Below are positions 31,464 to 34,065 of a DNA stretch of 34,065 bases, piece after piece. The stretch is from Epibacterium ulvae (GTDB lineage: Bacteria; Pseudomonadota; Alphaproteobacteria; Rhodobacterales; Rhodobacteraceae), in contig NZ_FMWG01000020.1 of NCBI RefSeq assembly GCF_900102795.1, forward strand, positions 1 to 34,065, written 5' to 3'. The notes beneath the pieces are model-generated. The model did no database searches and was not told the DNA's origin. It was given only the letters and a program-made list of their open reading frames with translations. The position numbers were made by a program, and so were the translations under genes. The first letter of the stretch is position 1. Every line of letters starts with the position of its first letter.

Positions 31464-33709
31464 TCCTGGAGGCCAACGCACGTGGGTATGGGGCGGAGTT
31501 GGCGCGGCATTTGATGAACCCGCGCGACAATGATCATGTGACCCTGCATCGTGTCGAGGGCTTTTTGAGCCATGATCTGGCCAGCGCTTTTGCGGAAGTT
31601 GAGATGATTGCCTCGGGCACCCGCTGCCGGAAATATCTGTTTTCCATGTCTTTCAATCCGCCCCTTGAGGCAAATGTGCCGATTGAGGTCTTTGAACAGG
31701 CCATTTCTGATGCTGAGGCACGGCTTGGGCTTTCTGGACAGCCCCGCGCGATTGTATTTCATGAGAAAAACGGGCGTCGCCACGCCCATTGTGTATGGTC
31801 GCGCATTGACCCCAAGAGCATGACCGCAATTCAGCTGCCCCATTTCAAACGCAAGCTGATGGGGCTGTCGCGCGAGATCTATCAGGATCAGGGCTGGGAC
31901 ATGCCCGATGGGTTCAAGCGGTTTGAGGATCGCGATCCGCTGAACTATTCCCGCCAAGAGGCAGGACAGGCGAAACGCGCGGACCGTGATCCCAAAGCGT
32001 TGAAAGCGAAGTTTCAATCCTGTTGGGCGCAATCAGATGATCTGAACAGCTTTGCAGCTGCCCTGCAGGAGGAAGGTTTTCTGCTGGCGCGTGGCTCGCG
32101 GCGTGGTTTTGTGGCCGTGGATGGCGATGGTAAGATCTGGTCGCTGTCGCGTTGGTGTGGCGTGCGCCCAAAGGATCTGCGCCAACGTCTGGGCTCAGAA
32201 GACCGGCTGCCCTCGGTTGAGGATGTTCTTTCGCAGGCCAAAGACCTGCCAGCGCCAAAGAAACAAAAATCATCTCCTCTGTTTCAAAAGCAGCGGGATG
32301 AGCTGGTGATCCGGCAACGGCAGGAACGTGAGGCACTGATTGAACGACAGATCCAGCGGCAGCGTGACCGTTTGTTGGCCCAACGACAGAGTGCTGGCCG
32401 AGGATTGCGCGCCCTGTTTGATCGCATGACCGGGCAGGATGTGGTCAAAAGAGACAAGGTCCTGTCTGAGGCGAAGGCCGCCAAGGCTACGGATCGCGCA
32501 GAGCAACAGGCCTTAATCACACGCCATCTGGCGGAACGCCGCGCGTTAGATCAGCATGCACACGAGCGATCCCTGCAGCCAATCTTTGGCCGCAGCACAG
32601 ATCCCGAACAACGTCTCCAAATCCGTCCCGAAGCGCTGCCGTATACAGCCAAACAGTTGCGCAAAGATCCTGCGCTGGTGCTGGATCATATCTCGCAGAA
32701 AAAGGCTGACTTCACCCGCACCGATGTGCTGCGGGCATTGGCGCAGGTCTTGCCGGACCCCATGGAGCTGCAGGCAGCAACACGCACGGCCATGGCCTCA
32801 GGTGAATTGGTGCCTCTGCAAAGCACCAGTACATTGCAGCCGCGTTTCACCACCAAAGACTATCAAAAGGCAGAAGCACAACTGAATACCTCAGCCACCA
32901 AACTGAAAGAACAAGGCGGCTTTCAGGTTCAAGACCAGCACATCACCCGTGCCATGGCAGATCAGGACAGACGCATGATGCAGGATTTTGGCGGCAAACT
33001 GAGCCAGGAACAACGCGGTGCCCTGCACCATGTACTGGGCGACAATCACATGGCCTCCGTTGTCGGGCTCGCGGGTGCGGGCAAAAGCACCCTGCTGGAC
33101 ACCGCGCGTATGGCTTGGGAACAGCAAGGCCTGCGTGTTCACGGGGCCGCACTGGCCGGAAAGGCCGCCGAAGGTCTGGAAGGTGCATCCGGTATTCCCA
33201 GCCGCACGCTGGCCTCACTGGAACTCTCCTGGAAGAACGGCCACAGCCCGATTTCCAAAGGCGATGTGCTGGTGGTGGATGAAGCCGGTATGATCGGCAC
33301 CCGTCAACTGGCGCGGATTACAAAACAGATAAATGAGATTGGGGCCAAGCTGGTCTTGGTTGGCGACCCTGAGCAACTGCAACCGATTGAGGCAGGCACG
33401 CCCTTCCGAGATCTGGTTAAGCAATACGGTGCGGCACGCCTGACGGAAATCCACCGACAAAAAGCGGACTGGCACAAACAGGCCTCCAAAGATCTGGCCG
33501 AGGGGCGCAGCCACCAAGCCCTGACGCGCTATGCTGAGAAACAAGCTGTCACGACGAACACCTCCAAGGAAGAGGCGATTGATCACCTCGCAGCGTCTTA
33601 CGTCATGGATGTGGCGGCACACGGGGCACGGAAATCACGGCTTGCCTTGGCGCATAAACGCAAGGACGTGCACGCGCTGAACCAAGCCATACGCGCCCAA
33701 CTGCGCTAA
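31460..33709 (+). CDS. Relaxase-helicase (mobilisation nuclease), interrupted by an in-frame stop
   Basis: The N-terminal ~170 residues are a relaxase: IVFHEKNGRRHAHCVWSRID contains the three metal-binding histidines (H101, H108, H110), and the catalytic Tyr is probably Y10. A long charged helical linker (about 250-380, Gln/Arg-rich coiled coil) leads to an AAA/UvrD-like helicase similar to TraA/TraI: GLAGAGKST near 536-544, VVDEAGMIGT near 605, VLVGDPEQLQP near 632. The ORF ends at TAA 33707-33709 after 749 aa, before helicase motifs V and VI, but the same frame continues with those motifs. Therefore the product as read is truncated. The relaxase part could still nick DNA; the helicase would be incomplete. 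Confidence 0.88.
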   Translation: MILEANARGYGAELARHLMNPRDNDHVTLHRVEGFLSHDLASAFAEVEMIASGTRCRKYLFSMSFNPPLEANVPIEVFEQAISDAEARLGLSGQPRAIVFHEKNGRRHAHCVWSRIDPKSMTAIQLPHFKRKLMGLSREIYQDQGWDMPDGFKRFEDRDPLNYSRQEAGQAKRADRDPKALKAKFQSCWAQSDDLNSFAAALQEEGFLLARGSRRGFVAVDGDGKIWSLSRWCGVRPKDLRQRLGSEDRLPSVEDVLSQAKDLPAPKKQKSSPLFQKQRDELVIRQRQEREALIERQIQRQRDRLLAQRQSAGRGLRALFDRMTGQDVVKRDKVLSEAKAAKATDRAEQQALITRHLAERRALDQHAHERSLQPIFGRSTDPEQRLQIRPEALPYTAKQLRKDPALVLDHISQKKADFTRTDVLRALAQVLPDPMELQAATRTAMASGELVPLQSTSTLQPRFTTKDYQKAEAQLNTSATKLKEQGGFQVQDQHITRAMADQDRRMMQDFGGKLSQEQRGALHHVLGDNHMASVVGLAGAGKSTLLDTARMAWEQQGLRVHGAALAGKAAEGLEGASGIPSRTLASLELSWKNGHSPISKGDVLVVDEAGMIGTRQLARITKQINEIGAKLVLVGDPEQLQPIEAGTPFRDLVKQYGAARLTEIHRQKADWHKQASKDLAEGRSHQALTRYAEKQAVTTNTSKEEAIDHLAASYVMDVAAHGARKSRLALAHKRKDVHALNQAIRAQLR

Positions 33710-34065
33710 GGGCAACCGCCAGACATTGAACATCTCTACCACACGGAAACCGGCCCACGCGCCTTTGCCGCCGGGGGTCGGCTGGCCTTTAGCAAGAACG
33801 ACAAGGATCTGGGCGTCAAAAACGGTATGCTGGGCACGGTGACAGAGGTCAGTCAAGGCGAGTTAAAGGTCACCCTTGATGATGATCCAAAGCGTGATCT
33901 GCGTATAAATACCCAAAAGTATCAGCATTTTGACCATGGCTACGCGGTCACGATCCATAAATCACAAGGCGCAACCGTGGATAAGGCCTATGTGCTCGCC
34001 TCGCGCAGCATGGACCATCACCTGGCCTATGTCGCCATGACCCGGCACAAATCAGACCTACAGCT
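33710..34065 (+). pseudogene. Continuation of the relaxase-helicase after the premature stop (open to window edge)
   Basis: Directly after the TAA the same frame reads GQPPDIEHLYHTETGPRAFA, then HGYAVTIHKSQGATVDKAYV (helicase motif V region) and AYVAMTRHKSDL (motif VI), and stays open to the last base. This is the missing C-terminal part of the helicase. A single base change (for example GAA to TAA) explains the break. The gene continues beyond the window. Confidence 0.9.

Noticed and set aside
1-34065. CRISPR array
   Set aside because: No regularly spaced direct repeats were seen anywhere in the window.

Overview
The window looks like a chromosomal segment of a marine alphaproteobacterium of the Rhodobacteraceae (Roseobacter group). 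The basis is gene content and family resemblance: a Suv3-like helicase followed by an Hsp15-type S4 protein, a 7Fe ferredoxin and CarD; divergent cobT/cobS; an Aer-type PAS protein; PepF; an SCP2-like protein; and Lrp-paired phhA and hpd. No database search was possible.

Region 1 (1 to about 8.4 kb) is an accessory island. It opens with the 3' end of a CARDB-type surface protein gene and a 5'-truncated reverse transcriptase-like gene whose catalytic box reads YCDN. Next come a DUF3644-type protein carrying an R-x4-H (HEPN-like) motif and a frameshifted serine-recombinase remnant. The main feature is a four-gene minus-strand operon, qatA-qatB-qatC-qatD (KAP ATPase, QatB, QueC-like protein, TatD-like nuclease), which matches the Qat anti-phage defence system. 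The genes overlap or nearly touch (TAATG, an 11-bp overlap, a 1-bp gap). qatB is out of frame by one base at a run of nine G. The island ends at the 3' end of a tRNA-Thr(TGT) gene, a typical integration position.

Region 2 (8.4 to 30.6 kb) is ordinary backbone. It holds tRNA-Thr; two adjacent genes that look like cell-surface or glycan proteins (sulfotransferase-like and glycosyltransferase-like); tRNA-Asn with a strong terminator; and a 928-residue single-pass membrane protein with a GspC/PilP-like C-terminus. Then follow hpd with a divergent Lrp regulator, a PAS protein, a KefB/KefC-type antiporter, cobT/cobS (cobalamin nucleotide loop), carD, fdxA, the Hsp15 protein, the Suv3-like helicase, a TPR lipoprotein-sized protein, an SCP2 protein with an alpha/beta hydrolase, pepF, a second Lrp regulator and phhA. 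PhhA (Phe to Tyr) and Hpd (4-hydroxyphenylpyruvate to homogentisate) belong to one catabolic route. Each is divergent from its own Lrp/AsnC gene, with a palindromic candidate operator in between.

Region 3 (30.6 kb to the end) is a mobilisation module: an inverted repeat that could be part of an oriT, a small truncated ORF, mobC, and a large relaxase-helicase gene. The relaxase-helicase is split by an in-frame TAA; the same frame continues with helicase motifs to the window edge.

The most interesting points are the Qat operon with its homopolymer frameshift, the neighbouring unusual RT fragment and HEPN-like DUF3644 protein, and the nonsense-interrupted relaxase-helicase next to a candidate oriT.
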